Of a stretch of DNA of 64,000 nt, positions 37,772-50,428 are shown one piece after another. Origin of the DNA: Paragonimus westermani (Eukaryota; Platyhelminthes; Trematoda; Plagiorchiida; Troglotrematidae); contig QNGE01003680.1 in the NCBI GenBank assembly GCA_008508345.1, positions 1 to 64,000 on the forward strand, read 5' to 3'. The position numbers and the translations under genes are program-made. The notes under the pieces were generated by a model. That model saw only the letters and a list, made by a program, of their open reading frames with translations. It had not been told where the DNA came from and ran no database searches. Position 1 is the first letter of the stretch. Every line of letters begins with the position of its first letter.

Positions 37772-40700
37772 GTAAAGAATGGTTTTGGAAGTGGCGGACA
37801 GGAACATTTTATGTGGATGCACTATGTGGCCAACCAATCAGAACGCTCGGTCGGCTAAACCAATCATAATAAAGTACACTGGACAGTTTCTTTACCAAAA
37901 AAAAGTACGCAACAGAGACGCCTGCTTTCACATTCTAACTTACAAGAAGCATGTATACCGTTTTAGTTTTTTGGAACACTTTTTTCAAACCAACTCGAGT
38001 CAGGTCAAGGAAAGTGGGATGCACTCGGAGGGCGAATATTCAGAAAGAATGTGAAGCTACAACAACAGTGTTTCATACTAACACTACGTGGTAGCCGAGT
38101 AAAAATATCAACCAGTGAACTTTTTCAAAGGTGAAACACAGTTTACTGATGAAAGTGCAAGATAGGAGGGTTGATTCAATTACTACAGGGATGTCAATGT
38201 GCAACTAAAAGTTCATGATTTTGACGTGTGAATTTAAACAGTTCTGGTAAAAAGTTACAACCAGAGTCAGAAATTTTAAGTTAACTTTACAGATTTGTTG
38301 TACACACAGATAATAAAACTGATCGAGATGCTCTGAGAAACACGAAAAGCTTGGAAGAACACTTACGCATGTCTTGCCCAGGGTGAAAATTCTCTCGCAA
38401 GACTTGTTCAAAGATTAAGGGAGAACAGCTTTGGAATACACAAGTGACTATAAAATAAACGACCTACGGATAAGATACATGTAAAAATTTGAGATAGTAG
38501 GTATAAAAGATGGCCGTTTTGATTTACGGATGGCAGATGCTACATTTAAAGACAGAACAAGGTTACTAGCTAGGGTAACCCATAAAGTGGACCTGGGTAT
38601 AATGACGTGGTACGGGAAAAATATTTTGTGGCTGGTACAATCAATAAGATAACCATGGCATTCAATGAGTAAAAACAAACAAACATGAAGAAATTTGCAA
38701 ATATCAGGAATGTTGAAATAAAAAACAGACTGGTGGGTCAAATATACCGAAAAATAGCTTACAAAATTGAACGACTGCTTTTACTAGGATGTTGACCCAC
38801 AACTACCATGTGAAAGACATATTTGGAAAGAAACGTGGTATTAGCGTATGAAAAATTACGACTGTTGTAACTTGAAGACCGTGGGTGACAAATAACTTCA
38901 CTATGCAGGACTTATGAATTAACTTGCACCCTGAAAGAAGTTCGTGCAATCAGGAGAGTAAACTGTGTTCAAATAATGAACTGTGTGTGAAACGACGAGA
39001 TTACAGAATAACCAAAACATACGTTCAAGACAGCATATGGCGGGAAACAGCAAAAGCTGCTGTTGGTATTTTTGTAACCAAGACGGTATTGTTATTCAAT
39101 TTGCCTTACCATGTTTTAGCAGTTCTTTGCGGAACGACTTTCGTATAGTAAATGTGAACATAGGTCACTGTTTCCATGGTCGGAGAAGTTAGGGATAAGT
39201 AAATTAATGCCATGAGGACAATGTACCGAAGGCACTGAAACAGTCAGTCTACTTGGCATGGAAATAATCGTATCACTAGCGTGCAAACAGTCAAAAACTA
39301 CGTGACTGGTTTGCTCCATCGTTGTTGCTATGTATAGGCTGTGTAAAATTTGCTGGTTCTACGTTGGCTAGCGATGACAGTAAAATAAAATGCTGACATC
39401 TCGTGACGTGTGCTTACTCTCCGATTCGACTAAATTTTAAAATTTTGACATCTACCCTGAGTTTGCATACGGGGAGGAAATCGATTGCAGTGACTGGACA
39501 ATACACATCTGCATCAGTGAATACTCAAATAAACTGTTACTTCATCCTGATGTCTAGAGTGAGTTATGTTACACCGTCTGCCTGCACAGCCCCGTAAATT
39601 GTGACTGATAAGTCTTAGAACGTCTGTTAGCAACTGTGCTTGCTATTATTGGCTAAGCAAACAATGAATTTGAGGTTCGCATAGAGTGGAAAGCTGAGAG
39701 ATGTTAAATAGTAAGTATTTGAAGAATTCGATCTGTTATGAAACTTCTAACAGCTGCCTCATTGCTATTCACTCCTCGAGTTTCCGTTTGACGACGTTTA
39801 ACTGAAGAATGATAAAGGTTACGTACAGTGCAACGATCGCCTTTCGAAATTTCAATGTCAAGAACAAACAGTGTTTCGAACGAATCGTCTGTTATGACGT
39901 TCTCCCAAAAGGAGAACGCTTGAGGAGACTAACTGATTTACTTGCGCGTTGGCTGGGGCCCTTAGAGAGCTCGGGTGACAGTTTGGAAAACTGTTATCCG
40001 AAGAAAGTTAGTTCTAGCTGTGAGCTGCTGTCTGGTGGTCCAGGGTGCTGAATGGTTAATATGGTTGATGTCTAATCGTTTTCAGGTAAGTGGACAGCAG
40101 GTTCTGAAAACCTGTTTGGAAGATCGTGCTTGTTGCGAAGCATGCAAAAAGTAGACTGTTTAGTGATATCCTTCCGATCCCTTAATTCTGTTCCAACGAG
40201 ACGTTTTTGTAGGATGTCCTTGTAAGTTTGAGTTACGTGGCTTTAGACGTGCCGTACGGGTTAACACAGAGCCGAGTAACAATGGGGTTAAGAGGTTCGG
40301 TGACAACATGTTGTTGGAGAACGTCTGCGATAGAATAACAAGTAGATTTGTGTGGCGGGGAAGCTGGGAAAAGATGTTGTCATTGATCCTCATTAAAGAT
40401 GACGAATAACTCTCCCTCTGACGGCGAATGCTAAGACTGTCAGTTGATCGGGAATTTGGCTTGTTAGAAGACCGACAAATAAATTTGCGTCTTAATTGAT
40501 GTAGCTGTAACGATGAAGAATATCAGCTGGTGAAGTATGGACACATAAGAGCCGGAAGCGGAGGTGGGAAACCTCAATCCAATACGGTTGAACATGCACG
40601 AAACGCGTGGATATTAAATGCACGGGGACTGATTATGAAGGGGTCTGCATAATGTGTTCCAGATATGTCAACATCTTCAATACATGAAGAAAAAACATGG

Positions 40701-41989
40701 AATGAGAAAGGGGAGGGTGAAGGATATCCGGTGCTGCCGGATAAACTTTGAGCAAGGAAGTTGTGTTGAAGACAAGGTATGCTACTCGTAAGTAATCACG
40801 CTGAATTAATTATTGCTTTCGGAAAGTGGGATGGAGTAATGGAGAGCTCACTCGGTAATTGTGTACTGGCTAAGGTTGATGACCTTCAACTTATCATCAA
40901 GGAGCAACCTATCTTTTGTGGGGATACTCATGCGACACCAATATGTTGCTCACTCGCAAGGTTAGGACGAAGGCAGTTGACACAGGATTAGCCATAAACA
41001 TAAAGTGTCTTGAATTCTTAAAACCTCTGACAGGGTTGATTACCCCTTCTTGTTGCAGAATCTCACGAATTGTTGCTTTGATGAACATTAACTTGGCTAA
41101 AGGATCATCTGGTTGAACTTTGGTTCGCCGTCAAGATGAATGGACACTATCACAATGGTCCGCAGTCAACAGCGGTGTTGTGTACGAATCAGTCTTACGA
41201 CCAGTTATTCATTCTTTTAGTTATTGAACTGCTCAGTATAGTTAGGTCGTTGGTGTTTATTTACGCTTGCCGTCAAAACTGTGCTAAGAACTTGTCGACA
41301 GATAACTGTTCACGTAATTACGCGAACATGACTTAGGAACCATAGTGACAGACCGTTTGAGTTTGTCTACACCTTGTGCTGCCATGGCTGGCACGGCAAC
41401 AAATAACCCAGAAGCCATTGGAAAGATTTTGTCAGACCTTTCGACCTGAAGTGTTTTCCTCCATACTCGCCTCCATAAACCGCTCAGATCAGGAAATGAA
41501 CTTACAGGCAATCGAGTAATGGAAGAGGCAGGTTTCTCTACAGACACAACTGCTTCACAATTAGGATTTGTTCACAGTGAAACGCATAGCCCAACTCTAC
41601 GGCCGCGGCTGAATCGGTAATGAGTTTTACAATATTACTTGGTCAGCCCATACATGAGATATCACGTGCACTGAAAGTTCCTTAGCAAATTTTCACAAGT
41701 CATTAAATGTGTATATCTTAGAGAACGTTGTTTAAGTGCGTTTTGTTGTTCCTTGGAGAAAGAATTTTTGTCAGTGGACTGGAAGAATTTCCTCTTTAAT
41801 TAATTACATTCACTTTTTCCTCTCATCTGCAAACCGTCCAACACAATTTATCACCCATCAACACAGAGACGGGAACACATAAACGAAGAACTTTGTCCCT
41901 CATTTACAACCCATGAACCTATGAGCCTATAAGATCGACGTTGAAATATTGGAAAACAGTCAAGCAAAACCCGGTATGTTCCAAGTGCA
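37772..41989. other. Mostly unannotated stretch with one doubtful frame
   Basis: A 74-codon minus-strand frame at 40909-41130 has no start near its upstream stop. It has a protein-like run (AKLMFIKATIREILQQEG) but no recognised family. On the opposite strand the same place carries a strong acceptor-like ACCCCTTCTTGTTGCAG ending near 41058. The two readings conflict, so neither is called. PLE relic C begins at the right edge; its RT core upstream of the thumb is not legible here. Confidence 0.35.
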
Positions 41990-42955
41990 AAATTTGACGA
42001 GGTTATTTGGAAAACGAGCAATCACCGATGGTTTGTAGAGGAGAACTTTTGCATGGTAAACTCTCTGAGACATAAACCAATAGAAATTTTTACCAAGGTT
42101 GATGGCAGCATTACATTCACCTCAGAGAAAGAAGTTTACGCGCGGACTTTTTTTCTTGACGTGGCAATGACACGCGGGCAAGGCGGTCCACTACACAGAA
42201 GTATATTCAGGAGGAAACTATGGACTGATCAATATCTTCACTTCCGTAGCAACATACCGAACAGTCTAAAACTTGGCCTGATGCGTTGTCTAACGAACAA
42301 AGCATAAACGATCTCTGCAGTGGACAAGATGGAGAGGGAAATGAAAAACTTTCGGAGATTTCTTAGCAATAATGCCTATTCTGAAAGGTTCCTCAACAGC
42401 AAAATGCAGGAAAGACAAACCTGAATCTTAGTGTACATCGACCATAAAAACGTGTACATATCACTGTTATTCAAACGTGACGCAGTAGCAGAGTTGATAA
42501 AACGTCAAACCACTTGTGCCATCAACACGACTTATTATGCTGTAAACTCCGTTGTCAAATTTTACTCATAACGGGCAGTCCTACTGAATTTGAAAGATAA
42601 CGTGCCTAACAGTGTTGCCACCTTCTTGAGCTATTCATTTGACTGTTCCTGTGATTCAGTGTACGTAGGTTGCACTACTAGGCTTTTGTCTAGAAGAATC
42701 CGTGAACGCAGCCCCGTTCGACTTCATTCTAGGGCAACAAAACATATCAGTTTACCTTCTCGTTCGCCTGATCAATTTTGATCAACACACAGACCCGCAA
42801 AGAGCATTTCGTACCACCTATCGTGTCCGGCCACTTTGTCTCGAAAGGGCAAATGCCGCATCTTGTCGATAGTTGGGGCGGTCGCAATCCGACTACGTCA
42901 CTCGAATTTGTGTGTATAGCCAGTTCAGTCAAACCTTGAGGATCCCTTGGTCAAA
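41990..42955 (+). pseudogene. PLE relic C: RT thumb, linker and GIY-YIG endonuclease
   Basis: This is the 3' half of a Penelope-like element on the plus strand. It can be read almost in one frame with a few stops. First comes a degraded YVDD region (KTSNHRWFVEENF, near 42011-42049). Then the RT tail has FFLDVAM (about 42152-42172) and TDQYLHFRS, followed after a TAA at 42305 by a helix ending in SNNAYSERFLNSKM. A linker with FKRDAVAELIKRQTTCAIN follows near 42471-42527. Next is the endonuclease: SYSFDCSCDSVYVGCTTRLL and RRIRERSP (42590-42720), where the usual EH after RI is ER. A tail ends in FSQTLRIPW at 42950. The GIY-YIG domain would supply the nick for insertion. Stops at 42305, in the linker and at 42779 make it dead. 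Confidence 0.88.
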
Positions 42956-45248
42956 CAAGGCTGCTAAATCTATGAAACGGCTTGTTCTTTTCCCACTGTC
43001 CGAGTCCAGTTAACATAGACTGCCTTGGACCTACTTCGTGTGTGTTCCTAACCGCAACGAAGTGTTGTTTGTCATTTATCCAATCTCACTATCTTTTCAG
43101 TATTTCTTTGATCAGTATTACAACTCGTCACTTAATCTCATGTGATTACACTAGTCAGAGAAGTTGTCGAAAACAATCTGTTCTCTAAAACTTTGCTTTT
43201 CATGATTGCTACAGGGATTTTCAGTTACCCGATGGTTGAATACGACGTACGGTTTTTCCTGAGAGTATTAAAAGTGGTGTCTGCTTCTACTCGTTACGCT
43301 TGCTCCTACTCACCACAGAAACAACATTTGTAGCATTCTTTTCATTCGCTAACAAAACTGATTGATGAAACAACTCCAAAGGGGATAACAAGCTTAGCTA
43401 TTGATCTAATGTTGGCCAAGATATCATGTTGGTCGGATCAGGACTAATTTGTTTACAACTCGGATGTTTAGCTTCAAGATAGGCGATTAGCCGTGTTGTC
43501 TCAGTTGTCCTTTTCCCCTCTATTACTCTCAATTAGTTCAATTTGGCGGTAACTGTCCCCTGACAACAGCTCCATTCACGCTCATCCTAACCGATTTGGA
43601 GATAGGTGTTGCAGAAAATCTTCGATGGTGAGCTAGCAAAACGTTCAGAATTATCCTCTGAATGCAGGAAGAGGGCACATTGCATCAGTGACAATTTTTT
43701 ATTCAACTCGTGACACCATGTGGTAAATGATGGTGTACACATCAACAAATTTTGTGTTGAAGTTCAAAAGAATATCATCTTTTGGGTGTGCTTCAAAATC
43801 AAACTTGTTTCCTATAGCGGAAAATGAACGTAACTCAAACGCCTACTGGTAACTTCGTTAGCACCCCGTGGAACAACTCCTACATTTCTCTTTTTCCATT
43901 TCTAATAAACATAGGTTTCGTAAAATGGCTTGAAGTGTTTTATTCTTTGGAGTATTCTTGTACACCATAACAGACATTTTACATCTGTCTTTGTTGTATC
44001 CGACCGAGACGCTGTTCGCATTTTTCTAACAAAAACGCTATTTGTTTGTAACAACGGTATACTCACCCACATCTGACATAATGCATTAACGAGTCCCAAA
44101 TTAATTCATCTCAGACTGAAAGTCAGACAGAACACTCTGACCATACCAGTGGGTAACAACTCACTTGCCTAGTTTCGAACTTGATTGCTGCTTGACATTC
44201 AAATACTTAGACAGTCCATTAAAGAAATGGAACAGTATTTGGCTGCGTTTTCTCAGGAAAATGAAGAAGTGATAAAACACATTTACAGTAAATTCCAGGG
44301 TAGTCTTTGGTAACTTGTTCATTTTGTTCGAAGTTGAGATGCCTCAGCCACTTTCGAAACGCTTAAGACACATATATTATTTCAGCCTTCAGTCTGATAC
44401 GCACATTAATTTATGAGTTGGCAAACCAGATCAAAACGTCTCGGACATTTTGGATGGTGGGGTTTTGTACACACTCAGACACAAACATAAGTTTCCTACG
44501 GAAGCAATTATTCATGGTAATGTTGGCTATGCTCAATTTATTACGGACAAACATTTGTGCGGTTGCCTAGAAGACATGTGTTATTAAATTCTACACACAC
44601 ACTCCTGTGCCCGTTGAACATCCAGTTAGGATTTTTAAAAAAGCAGACAACGGAAAGCTGATCCACGTGCTGAATGTTTTCCATGACTGAACTCATCGCT
44701 GGCAAAAACATAACGGGCAGTAGTGGCCTCTGAACAGCACACCGCTGGTTACAAGTGGTCGGTTAATAGTGCTCCACAGGGCCTAACAATATACATAAGA
44801 GGAGCCTCTTCATCAAAACATTACCAGTTTTGCATGCAATGTACAAATGACTCGAGCTAGAAGAAGTAGCTGTCGTGTGTTTTAACGAGTCTGTTCGTTA
44901 CTTTCCACGTGCTGCTTTGCTGTTTCGTAACGCAAACGTTTACTCGGCTACGAAACTTGAAATTAGTTCTAACATCAAACGGAATCGGGGATGTTACTAA
45001 CGAGAATAGATGTGCCACCATGTATTCTACAATGTTGGTGATGGGTTTCCGAACCAAACCACTCTGGAACAATGAGATCATTCTACTAAATCACATACGT
45101 CTACTAAAGAAAGTTAAAACGAAAAAAGTCTGACAGAACGGGCAATCTTGAAATGACGTTTTATGCGACTTGAATTAGTTATATCAATTATTCCTGGCCG
45201 CAATATTTTCGTTGTACAAATGATTTGTTTCGGTTTGCGTTGCATAAA

Positions 45249-45282
<34 letters not shown>

Positions 45283-47499
45283 CATATACGATCCGACAAA
45301 TGCACATCATTTGTGTCGCCAACTTTATTGACTTGGATAACTGAAGTAACAACCGGAATTAACAATGAAGTTCCCTCTACCACTCCTATTCGGTGACGTG
45401 GACTATCACAGCTTCTTTGAAGAGTTCAAAGAAACTGTCGTATTGATTTGAGTCCAAGTTGACCGAACCATTTGACGGTTCTGTGGACATTCCAAGATTG
45501 AAAAGCAAACCATTTCCTGCATTTGATAAAAAAAATAAACCGATAAGGCTGAAATGAACCTCCATGAGAAAATTGTTGATGATTGCGTTCGGGTGCTTGG
45601 TGAACGGCCAACAAAAACCCTTCAGCCTTTGTCCTAAACACGACAGCCTCCGCTAAGCTATGTCAAAGCTCATTCTAGATGAAGTTAGAAATAACAGTTA
45701 ACCGATTCTAGGTGAGTAGTTCATAAACCGGTTCCCAACGTTTTCCTGCGATCAACTCCACATTACTTATATCACACATCCAGCGCTCTACAATTTTTGA
45801 GTGAAGTGGTTTGTTGACTGTTTATGTTGTCCATATCCCTGCTTATAAGCTGGTACCTTATTTCGTCTGAAACAGACAAGGGAAAGTAACGGCTCTCGCA
45901 AGTTTTATAGTTAGCGGACAGCCTGGAGGAGACTGATAATGTTCTGAGTGCACATGCTTAGGAGTTAAACGGTTTCAGAAAAAGTGAATTATACGTAACC
46001 GAACCTTCAACACTAATCAAGATGCACGATTATTTTATATATGCAATAAGTTCAAAGGTACCGATTGTTCCTTCCTTAATTTTGAAAAGATATGCCTCTT
46101 ATTTGGTTGTGCTTTGCGCCCCAAAATCTCGTGAAGTATTCCTAACATATTGCTAGCTCAGAAATAAAGAACTATTGATTTCGCATCTGTATCAAGATGA
46201 AACTTTGAGTTACAAATCTATTGTCTGTTAAACAATGGTATTGGAAATTTTCGGACATATTTTTGCATGACATAAACCACAAAATATCATTTGCCTACTG
46301 AGCTTTCTGTTCGGTCCTGGGTGTGCTGTATTCACTAATGGGCTCTAATTCTTTCCTCTTCGGATACAGAAAGGATTTTCAGTGTTTACCCATTTCAGTA
46401 ACGCAGTCCATGTGTTAGTTAGCCATGAACAATATAATACGAACCGCACCTGCTCAGATGGACTCCCAAATAATCCGATAATTGTCTGAAATGTAAGTAC
46501 TGTAATGGTCGAAAGTCTGTGCTACCAATGAAATGTGTTGATAATTCGATAATCTTTTTTTCGTTTCTGTTACTGCTGTATTTCTAAGAGGTCAGTTCCA
46601 GAAAATGTTTCGCATGCTGAATTCACAGATGATATTACTTCGGCCAGTATGGCAAACAGAGTACAAACGTACCGCAGTTGATAAACTGTATCACGCAGCG
46701 TATTTCAAACCAGCAAATTAACTAATGCCAGTTTATGACACTTCCTCGTGTTAGAGACCGACAGTTATCTAATTTAGCTGTAATTTCCCATTTCGGTTTC
46801 TCAACAGTTCCGGGTTTATTGATTTCCTTTGAATTAAAGCGGTTGAGGAACAGCTTTTTTGAAAATGCTATTGTCAAGAGTCTGGTTTTGTGTGAAGTAA
46901 CTGAATTCACCGTCAACTACTTAAAGGTTGATCGTGCGCCGCGGGCACATTCGCAGGAATAGTATTGCCTTCTTGCTTTTCTTAAAAGCTTTTTTCTGAG
47001 GGATTCAAAGTTACTGTTTCGGAAATAAAGTTTCCTTTGCAGTTAACAATATTCGTTTATCACCTTTGTGTCATCTAATTTTATCGAAATGTTTGGATGT
47101 TTGAGGTAAGTTTGCAGATAAACCTCTGTGTAATGTTCCGTCTGTTCTGAAATTAACAGTTAACCCTAGGTACATCAAACTCATCTAGCATGTGTTTAGC
47201 TATGCCGCTTTACTCTCAAAGTGCAGGGTCCACTAACTAGTAGCTTGCTAGTATTTTGTATCACAAAATCTTCTGGATATTTCTGCTCTCTCTATCACCA
47301 ATTATTCAGCTAATCCGTAGTTTGAAAATTCTGTCGATTTGGAAAATTTCAAACTGTAAAACGTGTAGTCTACTGCTTGATTCGTACCAGTTACATATTC
47401 TTCGACAGCAGTCAATTTCATGAGTCATTTGGCACACTTTGCATTACACAGTCAGATGGGCAGGTGACCACACAAAAAATCTCAGCTGTCGGCAGAACT
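42956..47499. other. Unannotated stretch with a TA microsatellite
   Basis: No gene or element is recognised outside the (TA)n tract at 45252-45281. The plus frame 46735-46962 (75 codons) has a reasonable composition but no family resemblance, and the opposite strand is also open there. Confidence 0.5.
45252..45281. repeat. (TA)n dinucleotide microsatellite
   Basis: About 15 uninterrupted TA units are flanked by CATA on the left and ATCATATACG on the right. It is the longest perfect simple repeat in the window and is likely length-polymorphic. Confidence 0.95.
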
Positions 47500-47597
47500 T
47501 AACATTTTATCTGGTGGAAGCTTTCCGCGTCTGGACAGGTTGTAGTTGTCGCTGGCTCAAATCCTACCGAAGTCCGAACTTTTCAGTTTCGAGACAT
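47500..47597 (+). repeat. tRNA-derived SINE, copy E (plus)
   Basis: A CTGGTGGAAGCTTTCCGCG-like degraded A-box region is followed by GTTGTAGTTGTCGCT, a B box GGCTCAAATCC at 47554-47564, and TACCGAAGTCCGAACTTTTCAGTTTCGAGAC. The tail matches copies B and C. It ends about 200 bp before the duplicated block. Confidence 0.65.
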
Positions 47598-47872
47598 TTT
47601 TAAACTCAACCTTTTCGCTGCTTATCAGGGTCCAAACAGTTAATGGAAACGGGAATATCAAAGAAATCTCGGAACAAAAATAGGCAGCAACTTGCTTGCA
47701 CCATTTTCGAACCATAGGAAAAGACAGAAAGCTAAATAAAATTTCTTCTACAACAACAAGCAGACATTGTTTGACAGTATTTAGAGGTAAAATACGAAGA
47801 CAAAGGAGTACACGGAGTTTCACAAACTTCGATCGATAAAACAGAAGAACATTCTCGTCAATTCAACGAAAA

Positions 47873-49077
47873 ATGAACACGTCGAATGACGTTAGACAAA
47901 TGGAGACTTACACAAAAAGCGACGTTTTTGAAGGCGATTACCTTGATGACCTTAGTTTCAAAAATGTGATGAATATGTTGCTAAAATCCGAAGTACTACA
48001 AGCAAGGAATCGGATGTTGTTTTTCAGGTTCCGTTCAGATACGATAACACCGGACGGTGGACAGCTAACAGAGAACCAGACGGACAAACTTTGTACTTAA
48101 GTGATTACTTTTCCAGTTTTCTGATTTAATGAGGAAGGCAGACTTTTACTGAGATCTCCTCTACGTGTCCATTCTGTTATTCCTAAATATTAATGTGACT
48201 AAGTCCAGGGTAGTCTGTAAAACTAACCAAGGAGAACTGCGCGCCTTGGCTGTAATATGGTTAAATGAGAGTGGTCAACACAGCTATCCTTTTCCAGTCG
48301 CCTAAAATTTAGCATCTTTGAAAACCCACCCGGCCTTTGTGTGTTTCATGTCATCTGAATCATCAGCGGTGACGCAAATGAGGACAATAAGCTGTAACTA
48401 AAAACGATTTTCGTCCTGCGTAGATGAGACTCAACTGAAAAAAATTTCATCTTCCGCGGGATTCGAACCAACAAGTACCTTCTAGTCCGTAAGTCTCTTG
48501 CTAACCTCACATGCGATTGCCAGCAACCGGAAGCTATACAGTTGGAAGTACCGCGTACGAACATGATATTATGTATAGCGGTTCAATTTGGTTTAAGCAG
48601 GTTTGCGCAACAACGCTACAGTCAAACCACTGAACGCATGAGTTCAACCGGGTTATCAGCAGGTGCAAAACTCTACAAAATTCAGGAGTAGGCTCTGTGT
48701 CAGCTGACAACTCAAATCAGATTAAAGTTCTTGTGTGTTGAACAAACCCTTCGAGGAACAGGCACATCTAGCTTCAGTGTTGTAGTGCTGTTACCCTAAT
48801 GTGATAATTGCTGTTAGTTCGGCACTTATCTTGGACTAAATTTTCACGGTGGTCCGATTTCAGATATCTGGATAAGAGTTTCCACTACGTTACCGAAGAC
48901 AACGTCTATTCACAGAACGTCGATATGAGACATGCAACAAACATGGACAAGAAACGTTGCATTTTGGACCATTTCATTAGGTCTGTCCTATCCTCAAGCC
49001 GTTTAAGAAGTCATAACTCCATACCAGATAGATCAACATCCAGTATCGCCGTGGCTACAAACCGACTTGCCTCGTAA
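47873..49077 (+). CDS. Candidate two-exon gene, unknown product (copy 1)
   Basis: Exon 1 runs from ATG at 47873 (context AACGAAAAATGA) to 48027, and exon 2 from 48864 to the TAA ending at 49077. Exon 1 ends with two bases of a codon and exon 2 supplies one, so the frame is kept, giving about 122 residues. The acceptor is good (GGTCCGATTTCAG); the donor TTCAG/GTTCCG is weak. The N-terminal part is acidic and polar (MNTSNDVRQMETYTKSDV). The join region is aromatic and basic (RNRMLFFR then YLDKSFHYV), and the end is serine-rich. There is no signal peptide or membrane segment, and I do not recognise a family. The intron holds a minus-strand SINE. Alternatively exon 1 is a 75-codon single-exon frame ending at 48100. 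Confidence 0.35.
48419..48533 (-). repeat. tRNA-derived SINE, copy F (minus), tRNA-Ser-like
   Basis: On the minus strand this reads GGTTAGCAAGAGACTTACGGACTAGAAGGTACTTG, then the B box GGTTCGAATCC (48459-48469 region), then CGCGGAAGATGAAA and a TTTTCAGTTGAGTCTCATC tail shared with copy B. The GACTAGA segment resembles the anticodon loop of tRNA-Ser(AGA), suggesting a different tRNA ancestor from copies A-C but a shared tail. It lies in the intron of the candidate gene. The acceptor stem is not complementary, so it is not a functional tRNA. Confidence 0.65.
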
Positions 49078-49112
49078 TACAATTGGATGTCTCCAGTTTC
49101 CCAGTGTTTTCC

Positions 49113-49113
49113 N
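49113..49113. other. Single N: assembly gap at the duplication junction
   Basis: The only ambiguous base noticed in the window lies exactly between the end of copy 1 and the start of copy 2. This is typical of two contigs placed end to end although their ends overlap. Confidence 0.95.
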
Positions 49114-49188
49114 AGACAAAGGAGTACACGGAGTTTCACAAACTTCGATCGATAAAACAGAAGAACATTCTCGTCAATTCAACGAAAA

Positions 49189-50393
49189 ATGAACACGTCG
49201 AATGACGTTAGACAAATGGAGACTTACACAAAAAGCGACGTTTTTGAAGGCGATTACCTTGATGACCTTAGTTTCAAAAATGTGATGAATATGTTGCTAA
49301 AATCCGAAGTACTACAAGCAAGGAATCGGATGTTGTTTTTCAGGTTCCGTTCAGATACGATAACACCGGACGGTGGACAGCTAACAGAGAACCAGACGGA
49401 CAAACTTTGTACTTAAGTGATTACTTTTCCAGTTTTCTGATTTAATGAGGAAGGCAGACTTTTACTGAGATCTCCTCTACGTGTCCATTCTGTTATTCCT
49501 AAATATTAATGTGACTAAGTCCAGGGTAGTCTGTAAAACTAACCAAGGAGAACTGCGCGCCTTGGCTGTAATATGGTTAAATGAGAGTGGTCAACACAGC
49601 TATCCTTTTCCAGTCGCCTAAAATTTAGCATCTTTGAAAACCCACCCGGCCTTTGTGTGTTTCATGTCATCTGAATCATCAGCGGTGACGCAAATGAGGA
49701 CAATAAGCTGTAACTAAAAACGATTTTCGTCCTGCGTAGATGAGACTCAACTGAAAAAAATTTCATCTTCCGCGGGATTCGAACCAACAAGTACCTTCTA
49801 GTCCGTAAGTCTCTTGCTAACCTCACATGCGATTGCCAGCAACCGGAAGCTATACAGTTGGAAGTACCGCGTACGAACATGATATTATGTATAGCGGTTC
49901 AATTTGGTTTAAGCAGGTTTGCGCAACAACGCTACAGTCAAACCACTGAACGCATGAGTTCAACCGGGTTATCAGCAGGTGCAAAACTCTACAAAATTCA
50001 GGAGTAGGCTCTGTGTCAGCTGACAACTCAAATCAGATTAAAGTTCTTGTGTGTTGAACAAACCCTTCGAGGAACAGGCACATCTAGCTTCAGTGTTGTA
50101 GTGCTGTTACCCTAATGTGATAATTGCTGTTAGTTCGGCACTTATCTTGGACTAAATTTTCACGGTGGTCCGATTTCAGATATCTGGATAAGAGTTTCCA
50201 CTACGTTACCGAAGACAACGTCTATTCACAGAACGTCGATATGAGACATGCAACAAACATGGACAAGAAACGTTGCATTTTGGACCATTTCATTAGGTCT
50301 GTCCTATCCTCAAGCCGTTTAAGAAGTCATAACTCCATACCAGATAGATCAACATCCAGTATCGCCGTGGCTACAAACCGACTTGCCTCGTAA
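49189..50393 (+). CDS. Candidate two-exon gene, unknown product (copy 2)
   Basis: Identical to the model at 47873-49077: exon 1 at 49189-49343 and exon 2 at 50180-50393. If the duplication is an assembly artefact, this is the same gene counted twice. Confidence 0.3.
49735..49849 (-). repeat. tRNA-derived SINE, copy F duplicate (minus)
   Basis: Second copy of the SINE at 48419-48533, carried by the 1315-bp duplication and not an independent insertion. Confidence 0.65.
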
Positions 50394-50428
50394 TACAATT
50401 GGATGTCTCCAGTTTCCCAGTGTTTTCC

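Larger units (their letters stand above)
47798..49112. repeat. 1315-bp direct duplication, copy 1
   Basis: This block recurs at 49114-50428 with a constant offset of 1316. The three longest open frames in it recur with identical translations and no indels, so the two copies appear identical throughout. The second copy is separated from the first by one N at 49113. The block begins AGACAAAGGAGTACACGG and ends CCAGTGTTTTCC. Confidence 0.97.
49114..50428. repeat. 1315-bp direct duplication, copy 2
   Basis: Same sequence as 47798-49112, shifted by 1316. The sequence after 50428 (CTATCCTAGTGATCAGG) is unique and continues naturally. The sequence before 47798 is also unique. Collapsing the two copies would give a continuous locus with nothing missing. 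Confidence 0.97.

Noticed and set aside
45163..45396. 77-codon plus-strand frame
   Set aside because: Its centre is the (TA)n microsatellite translated as a Tyr-Ile repeat.
48346..48564. 72-codon minus-strand frame (repeated at 49662-49880)
   Set aside because: It reads through the tRNA-derived SINE copy F in the duplicated block; repetition comes from the duplication, not conservation.
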